A stretch of 7,238 nt of DNA from Bacteroidota bacterium (GTDB taxonomy: Bacteria; Bacteroidota; Rhodothermia; Rhodothermales; UBA10348), in contig JAAZVD010000076.1 of assembly GCA_018623785.1 (NCBI GenBank), positions 1-7,238 on the forward strand, read 5' to 3'. Below are positions 5,652 to 7,238 of this stretch, in pieces (position 1 is the stretch's first letter; every line of letters begins with the position of its first letter). The position numbers and the translations under genes were made by a program. The notes under the pieces were generated by a model. That model was not told where the DNA came from. It saw nothing but the letters and a program-made list of their open reading frames with translations, and did no database searches.

Positions 5652-7184
5652 ATGAAAAACGCAGTACTGTTTCTTCTCTTTTCAACCCTGCTCTTTTCAG
5701 GTATTGCTACGGAAACGGCTTCGGCCCAAGTTATGCGCGGCGCGGAGTCGTTGTACCTCCGCCCGCATGCAGGTATCTCCTACTACATGGGAGACAACGA
5801 GAAATCGCCGTTCAACTTTGACGGTGACATGTTCGACTCCCTGCCCTACAACGCAGGGCTGGAGGTAGGCTACCGCTTCAGCCCGACCTACAGCGTGGGT
5901 CTGCGATTCGCCACCGGTGCTTTCACGCAGATCACGGACTTCGAAGTAGCTACGGAGACGGCGGACCACCCCAATACCCGCTGGGGTGTAGGTTTGATTG
6001 CCCGCTCATTGATCAGCGAGGGAAAGATTGCGCCTTACTGGCAAGCAGGATTGAGTCTGGGCGGTGGAACGTCGTATGTCCACACTGGCGGGTGTGCCGG
6101 TAATGTGGCCGGTGCATGTGCCGAGCAGAACGAGATCAGCTACGGAGGGCACCTCGGCTTTGGGTTCGATTTCCATGTGAACCCGAGCACCTCGCTGTTT
6201 GTCGAAACCGGCATCGATATTCGTGCGCCTGACATGGCCTCCGATGGTCGTGACAACAATGGTTTCGGCGGATTGGATTTTCTGGGTGCCCACACGGCCG
6301 GCGTCACCTTCAATCTCAAACGGACCGTACCCGTGGCGCTGACCGACATGGTCTGTCCTGCAGATGTTGTGGATGCCGGTACGCCGGTCACATTTACCGC
6401 TCCGAACAACGAAAATGCCACGGCACCGGTCGCATTCAATTGGGCCTTCGGAGATGGTACGGCCGCGCAGGGCATGACCGTCACGCATGCCTTTGGTCGG
6501 GCCGGCGATTACACTGTCAACGTGCGCGCTTCCAACGGCAATGGCGCCTACGAGTCCGCCAAGACCTGTGTGGTGTCGGTCAAAGACCCCTGTATCCCCG
6601 CTGCCATCACGGCGATGCGCGCCTCGAACATGAGCCCGGATACAGAAACGTCGATTACCTTCTCGGCCAGCGTCACCGGCACGGATGGCGAGTGGCGATG
6701 GGACTTTGGCGATGGCAGCACCGGAACGGGTGCCAATCCGAGCCATACCTATGCCGAGCCAGGCACCTACACTGTCACGCTCGAAGTAGAGAATTGCGCA
6801 GGCGTAACGCGCCGTACGATGACCATCACGGTCAGCCCTTACGAAGCAGCGATCTGCCGGGAAATCACGGAGATGAACACTGCCTTCTTTGCTCGCAGCT
6901 CATCCGCCCTGACCGAGGAAGGACGCGCGGCCCTGCAGGAAAATCTGGACATCCTGGTCGAATGCCCGAACATGACTGTTCGTGTCGAAGGGTGGGCTGC
7001 TCCGGGCGAGCGCCGTCCACAGGAGTTGTCTGAAGACCGAGCCCGTGCTGTCGAGCAGTTCTACATTGACGGCGGTGTGGCCGCCAGCCGCATCGTAACG
7101 AGCGGAATGGGCCGCTCGGGGCAGGGCAGCAAGAAGGAGGGACTGGCTCAGTTCCGGCGCGTGGATACCATCCCGGTGCGCTGA
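5652..7184 (+). CDS. Outer-membrane protein: beta-barrel, two PKD domains and OmpA-like C-terminal domain
   Basis: Predicted structural outer-membrane protein of 510 residues. Residues 1-25 are a signal peptide ending ASA, with cleavage expected before Gln26. Residues of about 26-225 alternate aromatic and polar strands (YLRPHAGISYYMG at 34-46, ending with AGVTFNLK at 216-223) as in OmpA-type barrels. Two PKD domains follow at about 232-311 (WAFGDG at 264-269, DYTVNV at 286-291) and 318-396 (WDFGDG at 350-355, TYTVTL at 372-377). An OmpA/MotB-like domain spans about 400-508 (LSEDRARAV at 459-467, ending FRRVD). Family knowledge places the last domain in the periplasm, contacting peptidoglycan. 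Here the usual aspartate of the G-x-T-D motif is Ala450, while Arg463 is kept, so binding may be weak or altered. Eight cysteines fall in pairs: 148/156, 235/306, 314/382, 402/438. It sits 77 bp after gltA and may have its own promoter. Domain calls are firm; the specific role is unknown. Confidence 0.92.
   Translation: MKNAVLFLLFSTLLFSGIATETASAQVMRGAESLYLRPHAGISYYMGDNEKSPFNFDGDMFDSLPYNAGLEVGYRFSPTYSVGLRFATGAFTQITDFEVATETADHPNTRWGVGLIARSLISEGKIAPYWQAGLSLGGGTSYVHTGGCAGNVAGACAEQNEISYGGHLGFGFDFHVNPSTSLFVETGIDIRAPDMASDGRDNNGFGGLDFLGAHTAGVTFNLKRTVPVALTDMVCPADVVDAGTPVTFTAPNNENATAPVAFNWAFGDGTAAQGMTVTHAFGRAGDYTVNVRASNGNGAYESAKTCVVSVKDPCIPAAITAMRASNMSPDTETSITFSASVTGTDGEWRWDFGDGSTGTGANPSHTYAEPGTYTVTLEVENCAGVTRRTMTITVSPYEAAICREITEMNTAFFARSSSALTEEGRAALQENLDILVECPNMTVRVEGWAAPGERRPQELSEDRARAVEQFYIDGGVAASRIVTSGMGRSGQGSKKEGLAQFRRVDTIPVR
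6345..6839 (+). repeat. Tandem PKD-domain coding repeat
   Basis: Two successive PKD modules are encoded with matching landmarks 86 codons apart: the W-x-FGDG turn and the YTV strand. TACACTGTCA occurs identically at 6510-6519 and 6768-6777. Each module is bracketed by one cysteine near its start and one near its end. Outside the motifs the DNA has diverged, so any duplication is old. Confidence 0.6.
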
Positions 7185-7238
7185 TCCAAACCTTTCATCG
7201 CTCCGAGTGTGAATCATGAAGAGGGGGGCGTCCCATGC
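7185..7238. other. Right-edge sequence after the OmpA/PKD gene
   Basis: The last 54 bp hold no clear terminator. A purine-rich AAGAGGGGGG at 7219-7228 lies 6 nt before an ATG at 7235, and another ATG is at 7216. Either could begin a further plus-strand gene, but too little is present to support a call. Confidence 0.2.

Noticed and set aside
6006..6746. Open frame of 246 codons on the minus strand opposite the OmpA/PKD gene
   Set aside because: The plus-strand product has a signal peptide, ribosome site and clear domains. The minus-strand product is a composition-driven shadow with no family resemblance.
1..7238. A novel defence, phage or mobile system
   Set aside because: All gene-length stretches are explained by housekeeping families. 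There are no integrase, transposase, toxin-antitoxin or CRISPR signatures, and no flanking repeats were seen.

Overview
The window reads as a chromosomal segment from a Gram-negative bacterium of moderately high GC. Two features point, with moderate confidence, to the Bacteroidota/Rhodothermota side of the tree. One is a secreted outer-membrane protein that combines a beta-barrel, two PKD domains and an OmpA domain. The other is a citrate synthase with the HEQNCSTSTVR signature and almost no Shine-Dalgarno sequence. No rRNA, tRNA, CRISPR array, insertion sequence or phage gene was recognised.

There are six protein genes in two blocks. The left block is on the minus strand and, in transcription order, runs 4060 to 1: a uracil-DNA glycosylase-like protein, the replication-associated recombination ATPase RarA (MgsA), and the small (DctQ-type) and large (DctM-type) membrane subunits of a TRAP transporter. 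The large subunit runs off the left edge only a few residues before its expected end. Gaps are short (43 bp, 27 bp and a 1-nt TGATG overlap), so one transcript is plausible. The TRAP pair belongs to the FcbT2/FcbT3 'mannitol/chloroaromatic' type. Its periplasmic binding protein is not in view.

The right block is on the plus strand: citrate synthase gltA (4288-5574), then a 77-bp spacer with a perfect 7-bp hairpin, then the PKD/OmpA outer-membrane protein (5652-7184), which has a strong ribosome binding site. The two blocks diverge from a 227-bp intergenic region (4061-4287) that should carry both promoters.

Functionally the window mixes housekeeping roles: DNA repair and stalled-fork processing (UDG-like and RarA), sodium- or proton-coupled organic-acid uptake (TRAP), entry to the TCA cycle (GltA), and envelope architecture (OmpA-PKD). 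I do not see an undescribed defence or mobile system. The points most worth a second look are the UDG-like protein, which lacks Fe-S cysteines, and the OmpA domain, which lacks the usual peptidoglycan-binding aspartate and has an orderly cysteine pattern.
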